Made by a program: the position numbers and the translations under genes. Source: Cyprinodon diabolis (taxonomy: Eukaryota; Chordata; Actinopteri; Cyprinodontiformes; Cyprinodontidae). Taken from it: a stretch of DNA of 64,000 bases. The notes beneath the pieces are model-generated. The model saw nothing but the letters and a program-made list of their open reading frames with translations, did not search any database and was not told where the DNA came from. Shown one piece after another: positions 20,133 to 32,079 of the stretch (position 1 is its first letter; each line of letters begins with the position of its first letter). Where the stretch lies: assembly GCA_030533445.1 (NCBI GenBank), contig JARPUW010000296.1, positions 1 through 64,000 of the forward strand. The letters are read 5' to 3'.

Positions 20133-23058
20133 AGCAGATCAAGGTTCCAGCAGCACCAGCAGCTCAAGGTTCCAGCAGCTCAGGGTTACAGCAGCTCAAG
20201 GCTCCAGAAGCTAGAGGTTCCAGAAGCTCAAGGTTCCAGCAGCTCAATGTTCCAGAAGCACCAGCAGCTCAAGGCTGCAGCAGCTCAAGGTTCCAGCAGC
20301 TCAAAGTTCCAGATGCACCAGCAGCTCAAGGTTCCAGAAGCTCAAGGTTCCAGCAGCTTAAGGCTCCAGATGCTCAAGGCTCCAGATGCTCAAAGTTCCA
20401 GCAGCTCAATGTTCCAGCAGCTCAAGGTTCCAGCAGCTCAAGGTTCCAGCAGCTCAAGGTTCCAGATGCTCAAGGTTCCAGATGCACCAGCAGCTCAAGG
20501 TTCCAGAAGCTCAAGGGTCCAGCAGCTCAAGGCTCCAGATGCTCAAGGCTCCAGATGCTCAAAGTTCCAGCAGCTCAAGGTTCCAGCAGCTCAAGGTTCC
20601 AGCAGCTCAAGGTTCCAGAAGCACCAGCAGCTCAAGGCTCCAGCAGCTCAAGGTTCCAGAAGCTATAGGCTCCAGATGCTCAAGGTTCCAGAACCACCAG
20701 CAGCTCAAGGTTCCAGCAGCTCAAGGTTCCAGAAGCACCAGCAGCTCAAGGTTCCAGCAGCTCAAGGTTCCAGAAGCACCAGCAACTCAAGGTTCCAGCA
20801 GCTCAAGGTTCCAGAAGCACCAGCAGCTCAAGGTTCCAGCAGCTCAAGGCTCCAGCAGCTCAGAGTTCCGGCAGCTCAAGGCTCCAGCAGCTCAAGGTTC
20901 CAGAAGCACCAGCAGCTCAAGGTTCCAGAAGCTCAAGGCTCCAGATGCTCAAGGTTCCAGAAGCACCAGCAGCTCAAGGTTCCAGCAGCTCAAGGTTCCA
21001 GCAGCTGAAGGTTCCAGAAGCACCAGCAGCTCAAGGTTCCAGCAGCTCAAGGTTCCAGCAGCACCAGCAGCTCAAGGTTCCAGCAGCTCAGGGTTACAGC
21101 AGCTCAAGGCTCCAGAAGCTAGAGGTTCCAGAAGCTCAAGGTTCCAGCAGCTCAATGTTCCAGAAGCACCAGCAGCTCAAGGCTGCAGCAGCTCAAGGTT
21201 CCAGCAGCTCAAAGTTCCAGAAGCACCAGCAACTCAAGGCTCCAGCAGCTCAAGGTTCCAGAAGCTCAAGGCTCCAGATGCTCAAGGTTCCAGATGCACC
21301 AGCAGCTCAAGGTTCCAGAAGCTCAAGGTTCCAGCAGCTCAAGGCTCCAGATGCTCAAGGCTCCAGATGCTCAAAGTTCCAGCAGCTCAATGTTCCAGCA
21401 GCTCAAGGTTCCAGCAGCTCAAGGTTCCAGCAGCTCAAGGTTCCAGAAGCACCAGCAGCTCAAGGTTCCAGCAGCTCAGGGTTACAGCAGCTCAAGGCTC
21501 CAGAAGCTAGAGGTTCCAGAAGCTCAAGGTTCCAGCAGCTCAATGTTCCAGAAGCACCAGCAGCTCAAGGCTGCAGCAGCTCAAGGTTCCAGCAGCTCAA
21601 AGTTCCAGAAGCACCAGCAGCTCAAGGCTCCAGCAGCTCAAGGTTCCAGAAGCTCAAGGCTCCAGAACCACCAGCAGCTCAAGGTTCCAGCAGCTCAAGG
21701 TTCCAGAAGCACCAGCAGCTCAAGGTTCCAGCAGATCAAGGTTCCAGAAGCACCAGCAGCTCAAGGTTCCAGCAGCTCAAGGTTCCAGCAGCTCAAGGTT
21801 CCAGAAGCGCCAGCAGCTCAAGGCTCCAGCAGCCCAAGGTTCCAGAAGCTCAAGGCTCCAGATTCTCAAGGTTCCAGAAGCACCAGCAGCTCAAGGTTCC
21901 AGCAGCTCAAAGTTCCAGCAGCTCAAGGTTCCAGAAAGACCAGCAGCTCAAGGTTCCAGTAGCTCAAGGCTCCACATGCTCAAGGTTCCAGAAGCACCAG
22001 CAGCTCAAGGTTCCAGCAGCTCAAGGTTCCAGAAGCTCAAGGCTCCAGATGCTCAAGGTTCCAGAAGCACCAGCAGCTCAAGGTTCCAGCAGCTCAAGGT
22101 TCCAGAAGCACCAGCAGCTCAAGGTTCCAGAAGCTCAAGGCTCCAGATGCTCAAGGTTCCAGAAGCACCAGCAGCTCAAGGTTCCAGCAGCTCAAGGTTC
22201 CAGCAGCTCAAGGTTCCAGATGCTCAAGGTTCCAGATGCACCAGCAGCTCAAGGTTCCAGAAACTCAAGGGTCCAGCAGCTCAAGGCTCCAGATGCTCAA
22301 GGCTCCAGATGCTCAAAGTTCCAGCAGCTCAAGGTTCCAGCAGCTCAAGGTTCCAGCAGCTCAAGGTTCCAGAAGCACCAGCAGCTCAAGGCTCCAGCAG
22401 CTCAAGGTTCCAGAAGCTATAGGCTCCAGATGCTCAAGGTTCCAGAAGCACCAGCAGCTCAAGGTTCCAGCAGCTCAAGGTTCCAGAAGCACCAGCAGCT
22501 CAAGGTTCCAGCAGCTCAAGGTTCCAGAAGCACCAGCAGCTCAAGGTTCCAGCAGCTCAAGGCTCTAGCAGCTCAAGGTTCCAGAAGCACCAGCAGCTCA
22601 AGGTTCCAGAAGCTCAAGGCTCCAGATGCTCAAGGTTCCTGAAGCACCAGCAGCTCAAGGTTCCAGCAGCTCAAGGTTCCAGAAGCACCAGCAGCTCAAG
22701 GTTCCAGCAGCTCAAGGTTCCAGAAGCACCAGCAGCTCAAGGTTCCAGCAGCTCAAGGTTCCAGAAGCGCCAGCAGCTCAAGGCTCCAGCCGCTCAAGGT
22801 TCCAGAAGCTCAAGGCTCCAGATGCTCAAGGTTCCAGAAGCACCAGCAGCTCAAGGTTCCAGCAGCTCAAGGTTCCAGCAGCTCAAGGTTCCAGAAGCAC
22901 CAGCAGCTCAAGGTTCCAGCAGCTCAAGGTTCCAGAAGCACCAGCAGCTCAAGGTTCCAGAAGCTCAAGGCTCCAGATGCTCAAGGTTCCAGAAGCACCA
23001 GCAGCTCAAGGTTCCAGCAGCTCAAGGTTCCAGAAGCTCAAGGCTCCAGATGCTCAAG
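20133..23058 (+). repeat. Block B of a pair at offset 10,388
   Basis: Matches 9745-12670 and ends with alpha cassette 5. A private T at 20358 (GCTTAAGG instead of GCTCAAGG) makes a TAA absent from the copies at 9970, 40958 and 49483. Downstream of about 23058 it passes into the beta cassette 6 flank, whereas block A passes into the AAGATTCC-marked flank. Confidence 0.82.
21728..22801 (+). repeat. Cassette 5, alpha subfamily
   Basis: Landmark stops end at 21962, 22422, 22568 and 22642 with standard spacing. GAAACTC near 22260 and AGAAGCACC after CACATGCTC give the alpha state. It lies only 1,626 bp (TGA to TGA) before beta cassette 6, so the pair is nearly abutting. The same tight pair recurs as cassettes 11 and 12. 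Confidence 0.87.
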
Positions 23059-23353
23059 GTTCCAGATGCACCAGCAGCTCAAGGTTCCAGAAGCTCAAGG
23101 TTCCAGCAGCTCAAGGCTCCAGATGCTCAAGGCTCCAGATGCTCAAAGTTCCAGCAGCTCAATGTTCCAGCAGCTCAAGGTTCCAGCAGCTCAAGGTTCC
23201 AGCAGCTCAAGGTTCCAGAAGCACCAGCAGCTCAAGGCTCCAGCAGCTCAAGGTTCCAGAAGCTCAAGGCTCCAGATGCTCAAGGTTCCAGAACCACCAG
23301 CAGCTCAAGGTTCCAGCAGCTCAAGGTTCCAGAAGCACCTTCAGCTCAAGGTT

Positions 23354-24427
23354 CCAGCAGATCAAGGTTCCAGAAGCACCAGCAGCTCAAGGTTCCAGCA
23401 GCTCAAGGTTCCAGCAGCTCAAGGTTCCAGAAGCGCCAGCAGCTCAAGGCTCCAGCAGCCCAAGGTTCCAGAAGCTCAAGGCTCCAGATTCTCAAGGTTC
23501 CAGAAGCACCAGCAGCTCAAGGTTCCAGCAGCTCAAAGTTCCAGCAGCTCAAGGTTCCAGAAAGACCAGCAGCTCAAGGTTCCAGTAGCTCAAGGCTCCA
23601 CATGCTCAAGGTTCCAGAAGAACCAGCAGCTCAAGGTTCCAGCAGCTCAAGGTTCCAGAAGCTCAAGGCTCCAGATGCTCAAGGTTCCAGAAGCACCAGC
23701 AGCTCAAGGTTCCAGCAGCTCAAGGTTCCAGAAGCACCAGCAGCTCAAGGTTCCAGAAGCTCAAGGCTCCAGATGCTCAAGGTTCCAGAAGCACCAGCAG
23801 CTCAAGGTTCCAGCAGCTCAAGGTTCCAGCAGCTCAAGGTTCCAGATGCTCAAGGTTCCAGATGCACCAGCAGCTCAAGGTTCCAGAAGCTCAAGGGTCC
23901 AGCAGCTCAAGGCTCCAGATGCTCAAGGCTCCAGATGCTCAAAGTTCCAGCAGCTCAAGGTTCCAGCAGCTCAAGGTTCCAGCAGCTCAAGGTTCCAGAA
24001 GCACCAGCAGCTCAAGGCTCCAGCAGCTCAAGGTTCCAGAAGCTATAGGCTCCAGATGCTCAAGGTTCCAGAACCACCAGCAGCTCAAGGTTCCAGCAGC
24101 TCAAGGTTCCAGAAGCACCAGCAGCTCAAGGTTCCAGCAGCTCAAGGTTCCAGAAGCACCAGCAGCTCAAGGTTCCAGCAGCTCAAGGCTCTAGCAGCTC
24201 AAGGTTCCAGAAGCACCAGCAGCTCAAGGTTCCAGAAGCTCAAGGCTCCAGATGCTCAAGGTTCCTGAAGCACCAGCAGCTCAAGGTTCCAGCAGCTCAA
24301 GGTTCCAGAAGCACCAGCAGCTCAAGGTTCCAGCAGCTCAAGGTTCCAGAAGCACCAGCAGCTCAAGGTTCCAGCAGCTCAAGGTTCCAGAAGCGCCAGC
24401 AGCTCAAGGCTCCAGCCGCTCAAGGTT
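23354..24427 (+). repeat. Cassette 6, beta subfamily
   Basis: Landmark stops end at 23588, 24048, 24194 and 24268, with the beta states CCTTCAGCTC near 23338 and AGAAGAACC near 23617. Its 3' part is repeated immediately downstream by the 595-bp tandem duplication. Confidence 0.87.
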
Positions 24428-24734
24428 CCAGAAGCTCAAGGCTCCAGATGCTCAAGGTTCCAGAAGCACCAGCAGCTCAAGGTTCCAGCAGCTCAAGGTT
24501 CCAGCAGCTCAAGGTTCCAGAAGCACCAGCAGCTCAAGGTTCCAGCAGCTCAAGGTTCCAGAAGCACCAGCAGCTCAAGGTTCCAGCAGCTCAAGGTTCC
24601 AGAAGCTCAAGGCTCCAGATGCTCAAGGTTCCAGAAGCACCAGCAGCTCAAGGTTCCAGAAGCTCAAGGTTCCAGCAGCTCAAGGCTCCAGATGCTCAAG
24701 GCTCCAGAAGCACCAGCAGCTCAAGGTTCCAGAA
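24140..24734 (+). repeat. 595-bp tandem duplication, first copy
   Basis: Landmarks here recur exactly 595 bp downstream: GCTCTAG stop 24194 and 24789, TTCCTGA stop 24268 and 24863. 595 bp equals 20 short plus 11 long units. The second superunit has a single copy at the matching place (TGA at 53377). The edges are uncertain by about 15 bp because the junction lies inside a unit shared by both sides. Confidence 0.85.
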
Positions 24735-25329
24735 GCTCAAGGTTCCAGAAGCACCAGCAGCTCAAGGTTCCAGCAGCTCAAGGCTCTAGCAGCTCAAGGT
24801 TCCAGAAGCACCAGCAGCTCAAGGTTCCAGAAGCTCAAGGCTCCAGATGCTCAAGGTTCCTGAAGCACCAGCAGCTCAAGGTTCCAGCAGCTCAAGGTTC
24901 CAGAAGCACCAGCAGCTCAAGGTTCCAGCAGCTCAAGGTTCCAGAAGCACCAGCAGCTCAAGGTTCCAGCAGCTCAAGGTTCCAGAAGCGCCAGCAGCTC
25001 AAGGCTCCAGCCGCTCAAGGTTCCAGAAGCTCAAGGCTCCAGATGCTCAAGGTTCCAGAAGCACCAGCAGCTCAAGGTTCCAGCAGCTCAAGGTTCCAGC
25101 AGCTCAAGGTTCCAGAAGCACCAGCAGCTCAAGGTTCCAGCAGCTCAAGGTTCCAGAAGCACCAGCAGCTCAAGGTTCCAGCAGCTCAAGGTTCCAGAAG
25201 CTCAAGGCTCCAGATGCTCAAGGTTCCAGAAGCACCAGCAGCTCAAGGTTCCAGAAGCTCAAGGTTCCAGCAGCTCAAGGCTCCAGATGCTCAAGGCTCC
25301 AGAAGCACCAGCAGCTCAAGGTTCCAGAA
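24735..25329 (+). repeat. 595-bp tandem duplication, second copy (contains partial cassette 6b)
   Basis: Second copy of the duplicated segment. It carries the 3' landmarks of a cassette (GCTCTAG stop 24789, TTCCTGA stop 24863, GCCGCTC unit ending 25022) but not the upstream GTAG or GCTATAG landmarks. It leads directly into the 1,464-bp module at 25287. Confidence 0.85.
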
Positions 25330-26693
25330 GCTCGAGGCTCCAGATGCTCAAGGTTCCAGAAGCACCAGCAGCTCAAGGTTCCAGCAGCTCAAGGTTCCAG
25401 CAGCTCAAGGTTCCAGAAGCACCAGCAGCTCAAGGTTCCAGCAGCTCAAGGTTCCAGCAGCACCAGCAGCTCAAGGTTCCAGCAGCTCAGGGTTCCAGAA
25501 GCACCAGCAGCTCAAGGCTGCAGCAGCTCAAGGTTCCAGAAGCTCAAGGTTCCAGAAGCACCAGCAGCTCAAGGTTCCAGAAGCTCAAGGCTCCAGAAGC
25601 TCAAGGTTCCAGAAGCACCAGCAGCTCAAGGTTCCAGCAGCTCAAGGTTCCAGAAGCTCAAGGCTCCAGATGCTCAAGGTTCCAGAAGCACCAGCAGCTC
25701 AAGGTTCCAGCAGCTCAAGGTTCCAGCAGCTCAAGGTTCCAGAAGCACCAGCAGCTCAAGGTTCCAGAAGCTCAAGGCTCCAGATGCTCAAGGTTCCAGA
25801 AGCACCAGCAGCTCAAGGTTCCAGCAGCTCAAGGTTCCAGAAGCACCAGCAGCTCAAGGTTCTAGCAGCTCAAGGTTCAAGCAGCTCAAAGTTCCAGAAG
25901 CACCAGCAGCTAAAGGCTCCAGCAGCTCAAGGTTCCAGAAGCTCAAGGCTCCAGATGCTCAAGGTTCCAGATGCACCAGCAGCTCAAGGTTCCAGAAGCT
26001 CAAGGTTCCAGCAGCTCAAGGCTCCAGATGCTCAAGGCTCCAGAAGCACCAGCAGCTCAAGGTTCCAGAAGCTCAAGGCTCCAGATGCTCAAGGTTCCAG
26101 AAGCACCAGCAGCTCAAGGTTCCAGCAGCTCAAGGTTCCAGCAGCACCAGCAGCTCAAGGTTCCAGCAGCTCAGGGTTCCAGAAGCACCAGCAGCTCAAG
26201 GCTGCAGCAGCTCAAGGTTCCAGCAGCTCAAGGTTCCAGAAGCACCAGCAGCTCAAGGCTCCAGCAGCTCAAGGTTCCAGAAGCTCAAGGCTCCAGATGC
26301 TCAAGGTTCCAGATGCACCAGCAGCTCAAGGTTCCAGAAGCTCAGGGTTCCAGCAGCTCAAGGTTCCAGCAGCTCAAGGTTCCAGCAGCTCAAGGTTCCA
26401 GAAGCACCAGCAGCTCAAGGCTCCAGCAGCTCAAGGTTCCAGCAGCTCAAGGTTCCAGAAGCACCAGCAACTCAAGGTTCCAGCAGCTCAAGGTTCCAGA
26501 AGCACCAGCAGCTCAAGGTTCCAGCAGCTCAAGGCTCCAGCAGCTCAGAGTTCCGGCAGCTCAAGGCTCCAGCAGCTCAAGGTTCCAGAAGCACCAGCAG
26601 CTCAAGGTTCCAGAAGCTCAAGGCTCCAGATGCTCAAGGTTCCAGAAGCACCAGCAGCTCAAGGTTCCAGCAGCTCAAGGTTCCAGCAGCTGA
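25287..26693 (+). repeat. 1,464-bp module, copy 4, 57 bp shorter (after cassette 6/6b)
   Basis: Landmarks CTCGAG near 25331, TTCTAGC stop 25865 and CTGAAGG stop 26693 are present. A 57-bp loss (one short, one long and one short unit) lies just before the GCAGCACCAG unit near 26140, compared with the module at 53801. Confidence 0.85.
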
Positions 26694-27199
26694 AGGTTCC
26701 AGAAGCACCAGCAGCTCAAGGTTCCAGCAGCTCAAGGTTCCAGCAGCACCAGCAGCTCAAGGTTCCAGCAGCTCAGGGTTACAGCAGCTCAAGGCTCCAG
26801 AAGCTAGAGGTTCCAGAAGCTCAAGGTTCCAGCAGCTCAATGTTCCAGAAGCACCAGCAGCTCAAGGCTGCAGCAGCTCAAGGTTCCAGCAGCTCAAGGT
26901 TCCAGAAGCACCAGCAGCTCAAGGCTCCAGCAGCTCAAGGTTCCAGAAGCTCAAGGCTCCAGATGCTCAAGGTTCCAGATGCACCAGCAGCTCAAGGTTC
27001 CAGAAGCTCAGGGTTCCAGCAGCTCAAGGTTCCAGCAGCTCAAGGTTCCAGCAGCTCAAGGTTCCAGAAGCACCAGCAGCTCAAGGCTCCAGCAGCTCAA
27101 GGTTCCAGCAGCTCAAGGTTCCAGAAGCACCAGCAACTCAAGGTTCCAGCAGCTCAAGGTTCCAGAAGCACCAGCAGCTCAAGGTTCCAGCAGCTCAAG

Positions 27200-29705
27200 G
27201 CTCCAGCAGCTCAAGGTTCCAGCAGCTCAAGGCTCCAGATGCTCAAGGTTCCAGAAGCACCAGCAGCTCAAGGTTCCAGCAGCTCAAGGTTCCAGCAGCT
27301 GAAGGTTCGAGAAGCACCAGCAGCTCAAGGTTCCAGCAGCTCAAGGTTCCAGCAGCACCAGCAGCTCAAGGTTCCAGCAGCTCAGGGTTACAGCAGCTCA
27401 AGGCTCCAGAAGCTAGAGGTTCCAGAAGCTCAAGGTTCCAGCAGCTCAAGGTTCCAGAAGCACCAGCAGCTCAAGGCTGCAGCAGCTCAAGGTTCCAGCA
27501 GCTCAAGGTTCCAGAAGCACCAGCAGCTCAAGGCTCCAGCAGCTCAAGGTTCCAGAAGCTCAAGGCTCCAGATGTTCAAGGTTCCAGATATACCAGCAGC
27601 TCAAGGTTCCAGAAGCTCAAGGGTCCAGCAGCTCAAGGCTCCAGATGCTCAAGGCTCCAGATGCTCAAAGTTCCAGCAGCTCAAGGTTCCAGCAGCTCAA
27701 GGTTCCAGCAGCTCAAGGTTCCAGCAGCTCAAGGTTCCAGAAGCACCAGCAGCTCAAGGCTCCAGCAGCTCAAGGTTCCAGAAGCTCAAGGCTCCAGATG
27801 CTCAAGGTTCCAGAACCACCAGCAGCTCAAGGTTCCAGCAGCTCAAGGTTCCAGAAGCACCAGCAGCTCAAGGTTCCAGCAGCTCAAGGTTCCAGAAGCA
27901 CCAGCAGCTCAAGGTTCCAGCAGCTCAAGGTTCCAGAAGCGCCAGCAGCTCAAGGCTCCAGCAGCTCAAGGTTCCAGAAGCTCAAGGCTCCAGATGCTTA
28001 AGGTTCCAGAAGCACCAGCAGCTCAAGGTTCCAGCAGCTCAAGGTTCCAGCAGCTCAAGGTTCCAGAAGCACCAGCAGCTCAAGGTTCCAGCAGCTCAAG
28101 GTTCCAGAAGCACCAGCAGCTCAAGGTTCCAGAAGCTCAAGGCTCCAGATGCTCAAGGTTCCAGAAGCACCAGCAGCTCAAGGTTCCAGCAGCTCAAGGT
28201 TCCAGCAGCTCAAGGTTCCAGAAGCACCAGCAGCTCAAGGTTCCAGCAGCTCAAGGTTCCAGCAGCACCAGCAGCTCAAGGTTCCAGCAGCTCAGGGTTC
28301 CAGAAGCACCAGCAGCTCAAGGCTGCAGCAGCTCAAGGTTCCAGCAGCTCAAGGTTCCAGAAGCACCAGCAGCTCAAGGCTCCAGCAGCTCAAGGTTCCA
28401 GAAGCTCAAGGCTCCAGATGCTCAAGGTTCCAGATGCACCAGCAGCTCAAGGTTCCAGAAGCTCAGGGTTCCAGCAGCTCAAGGTTCCAGCAGCTCAAGG
28501 TTCCAGCAGCTCAAGGTTCCAGAAGCACCAGCAGCTCAAGGCTCCAGCAGCTCAAGGTTCCAGCAGCTCAAGGTTCCAGAAGCACCAGCAACTCAAGGTT
28601 CCAGCAGCTCAAGGTTCCAGAAGCACCAGCAGCTCAAGGTTCCAGCAGCTCAAGGCTCCAGCAGCTCAGAGTTCCGGCAGCTCAAGGCTCCAGCAGCTCA
28701 AGGTTCCAGAAGCACCAGCAGCTCAAGGTTCCAGAAGCTCAAGGCTCCAGATGCTCAAGGTTCCAGAAGCACCAGCAGCTCAAGGTTCCAGCAGCTCAAG
28801 GTTCCAGCAGCTGAAGGTTCCAGAAGCACCAGCAGCTCAAGGTTCCAGCAGCTCAAGGTTCCAGCAGCACCAGCAGCTCAAGGTTCCAGCAGCTCAGGGT
28901 TACAGCAGCTCAAGGCTCCAGAAGCTAGAGGTTCCAGAAGCTCAAGGTTCCAGCAGCTCAATGTTCCAGAAGCACCAGCAGCTCAAGGCTGCAGCAGCTC
29001 AAGGTTCCAGCAGCTCAAAGTTCCAGAAGCACCAGCAACTCAAGGCTCCAGCAGCTCAAGGTTCCAGAAGCTCAAGGCTCCAGATGCTCAAGGTTCCAGA
29101 TGCACCAGCAGCTCAAGGTTCCAGCAGCTCAAGGTTCCAGAAGCACCAGCAGCTCAAGGTTCCAGCAGCTCAAGGTTCCAGAAGCACCAGCAGCTCAAGG
29201 TTCCAGAAGCTCAAGGCTCCAGATGCTCAAGGTTCCAGAAGCACCAGCAGCTCAAGGTTCCAGCAGCTCAAGGTTCCAGCAGCTCAAGGTTCCAGAAGCA
29301 CCAGCAGCTCAAGGTTCCAGCAGCTCAAGGTTCCAGCAGCACCAGCAGCTCAAGGTTCCAGCAGCTCAGGGTTCCAGAAGCACCAGCAGCTCAAGGCTGC
29401 AGCAGCTCAAGGTTCCAGCAGCTCAAGGTTCCAGAAGCACCAGCAGCTCAAGGCTCCAGCAGCTCAAGGTTCCAGAAGCTCAAGGCTCCAGATGCTCAAG
29501 GTTCCAGATGCACCAGCAGCTCAAGGTTCCAGAAGCTCAAGGCTCCAGCAGCTCAAGGTTCCAGAAGCTCAAGGCTCCAGATGCTCAAGGTTCCAGAAGC
29601 ACCAGCAGCTCAAGGTTCCAGCAGCTCAAGGTTCCAGCAGCTCAAGGTTCCAGAAGCACCAGCAGCTCAAGGTTCCAGCAGCTCAAGGTTCCAGAAGCAC
29701 CAGCA
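27200..29705 (+). repeat. Segment repeated at 32080-34570 (offset 4,880 then 4,864)
   Basis: The TTCGAGAAG unit near 27306, ATGTTC/ATATACC near 27572-27588, GCTTAAGG (stop 28001), CTGAAGG (stop 28814) and ATG landmark 29100 recur at 32186, 32452, 32881, 33678 and 33964. The offset drops by 16 at about 28.2 kb, where one extra 16-mer sits in this copy. Homology ends near 29705. Confidence 0.82.
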
Positions 29706-29819
29706 GCTCAAGGTTCCAGCAGCTCAAGGCTCCAGCAGCTCAAGGTTCCAGCAGCTCAAGGCTCCAGATGCTCAAGGTTCCAGAAGCACCAGCAGCTCAA
29801 GGTTCCAGCAGCTCAAGGT

Positions 29820-30300
29820 TCCAGCAGCTCAAGGTTCCAGATGCTCAAGGTTCCAGATGCACCAGCAGCTCAAGGTTCCAGAAGCTCAAGGGTCCAGCAG
29901 CTCAAGGCTCCAGATGCTCAAGGCTCCAGATGCTCAAAGTTCCAGCAGCTCAAGCTTCCAGCAGCTCAAGGTTCCAGCAGCTCAAGGTTCCAGAAGCACC
30001 AGCAGCTCAAGGCTCCAGCAGCTCAAGGTTCCAGAAGCTATAGGCTCCAGATGCTCAAGGTTCCAGAACCACCAGCAGCTCAAGGTTCCAGCAGCTCAAG
30101 GTTCCAGAAGCACCAGCAGCTCAAGGTTCCAGCAGCTCAAGGTTCCAGAAGCACCAGCAGCTCAAAGTTCCAGCAGCTCAAGGCTCCAGCAGCTCAAGGT
30201 TCCAGAAGCACCAGCAGCTCAAGGTTCCAGAAGCTCAAGGCTCCAGATGCTCAAGGTTCCTGAAGCACCAGCAGCTCAAGGTTCCAGCAGCTCAAGGTTC
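29820..30300 (+). repeat. Cassette 7, partial and beta-like
   Basis: Only the 3' half of a cassette is present: GAAGCTC before AAGGGTCC near 29881, GCTATAG (stop 30043), GAACCACC after it, and TTCCTGA (stop 30263). The upstream GTAG landmark is absent. The GCTCTAG landmark reads GCTCCAG, and the downstream GCGCC/GCCGCTC pair is missing. The beta states of what remains suggest a recombinant or an older cassette without the later GCTCTAG change. Confidence 0.75.
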
Positions 30301-32079
30301 CAGAAGCACCAGCAGCTCAAGGTTCCAGAAGCTCAAGGCTCCAGATGCTCAAGGTTCCAGAAGCACCAGCAGCTCAAGGTTCCAGCAGCTCAAGGTTCCA
30401 GAAGCACCAGCAGCTCAAGCTTCCAGCAGCTCAAGGTTCCAGCAGCTCAAGGTTCCAGCAGCTCAAGGTTCCAGAAGCACCAGCAGCTCAAGGTTCCAGC
30501 AGCTCAAGGCTCCAGCAGCTCAAAGTTCCAGCAGCTCAAGGCTCCAGCAGCTCAAGGTTCCAGAAGCACCAGCAGCTCAAGGTTCCAGAAGCTCAAGGCT
30601 CCAGATGCTCAAGGTTCCAGAAGCACCAGCAGCTCAAGGTTCCAGCAGCTGAAGGTTCCAGAAGCACCAGCAGCTCAAGGTTCCAGCAGCTCAAGGTTCC
30701 AGCAGCACCAGCAGCTCAAGGTTCCAGCAGCTCAGGGTTACAGCAGCTCAAGGCTCCAGAAGCTAGAGGTTCCAGAAGCTCAAGGTTCCAGCAGCTCAAT
30801 GTTCCAGAAGCACCAGCAGCTCAAGGCTGCAGCAGCTCAAGGTTCCAGCAGCTCAAGGTTCCAGAAGCACCAGCAGCTCAAGGCTCCAGCAGCTCAAGGT
30901 TCCAGAAGCTCAAGGCTCCAGATGTTCAAGGTTCCAGATATACCAGCAGCTCAAGGTTCCAGAAGCTCAAGGGTCCAGCAGCTCAAGGCTCCAGATGCTC
31001 AAGGCTCCAGATGCTCAAAGTTCCAGCAGCTCAAGGTTCCAGCAGCTCAAGGTTCCAGAAGCACCAGCAGCTCAAGGCTCCAGCAGCTCAAGGTTCCAGA
31101 AGCTCAAGGCTCCAGATGCTCAAGGTTCCAGAACCACCAGCAGCTCAAGGTTCCAGCAGCTCAAGGTTCCAGAAGCACCAGCAGCTCAAGGTTCCAGCAG
31201 CTCAAGGTTCCAGAAGCACCAGCAGCTCAAGGTTCCAGAAGCGCCAGCAGCTCAAGGCTCCAGCAGCTCAAGGTTCCAGAAGCTCAAGGCTCCAGATGCT
31301 CAAGGTTCCAGAAGCACCAGCAGCTCAAGGTTCCAGCAGCTCAAGGTTCCAGCAGCTCAAGGTTCCAGAAGCACCAGCAGCTCAAGGTTCCAGCAGCTCA
31401 AGGTTCCAGAAGCACCAGCAGCTCAAGGTTCCAGAAGCTCAAGGCTCCAGATGCTCAAGGTTCCAGAAGCACCAGCAGCTCAAGGTTCCAGCAGCTCAAG
31501 GTTCCAGCAGCTCAAGGTTCCAGAAGCACCAGCAGCTCAAGGTTCCAGCAGCTCAAGGTTCCAGAAGCACCAGCAGCTCAAGGTTCCAGAAGCTCAAGGC
31601 TCCAGATGCTCAAGGTTCCAGAAGCACCAGCAGCTCAAGGTTCCAGCAGCTCAAGGTTCCAGCAGCTCAAGGTTCCAGAAGCACCAGCAGCTCAAGGTTC
31701 CAGCAGCTCAAGGTTCCAGCAGCACCAGCAGCTCAAGGTTCCAGCAGCTCAGGGTTCCAGAAGCACCAGCAGCTCAAGGCTGCAGCAGCTCAAGGTTCCA
31801 GCAGCTCAAGGTTCCAGAAGCACCAGCAGCTCAAGGCTCCAGCAGCTCAAGGTTCCAGAAGCTCAAGGCTCCAGATGCTCAAGGTTCCAGATGCACCAGC
31901 AGCTCAAGGTTCCAGAAGCTCAAGGCTCCAGATGCTCAAGGTTCCAGAAGCACCAGCAGCTCAAGGTTCCAGCAGCTCAAGGTTCCAGCAGCTCAAGGTT
32001 CCAGAAGCACCAGCAGCTCAAGGTTCCAGCAGCTCAAGGTTCCAGAAGCACCAGCAGCTCAAGGTTCCAGCAGCTCAAG

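Larger units (their letters stand above)
12792..21008 (+). other. Second-longest open frame, judged non-coding
   Basis: 2,738 codons run open through cassette 4 and both copies of the 1,863-bp duplication, ending at a CTGAAGG unit. Its counterpart in superunit copy 2 (43780-50133, 2,117 codons) keeps the same frame because 1,863 is divisible by 3. That is arithmetic of the array and not, in itself, selection for coding. The peptide has no recognisable domain. Confidence 0.78.
1575..27200 (+). repeat. ~31-kb superunit, copy 1
   Basis: All landmarks from about 1.58 kb to 17.97 kb recur at offset 30,988. After the 1,863-bp duplication the offset is 29,125; after the 16-bp loss in cassette 11 it is 29,109; after the 595-bp duplication it is 28,514; and from about 26.14 kb to 27.20 kb it is 28,571. 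The homology starts near 1575, where upstream units differ. It ends near 27200, where copy 1 reads GCAGCTCAAGG and copy 2 reads GCAGCTCAGAG. Confidence 0.88.
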
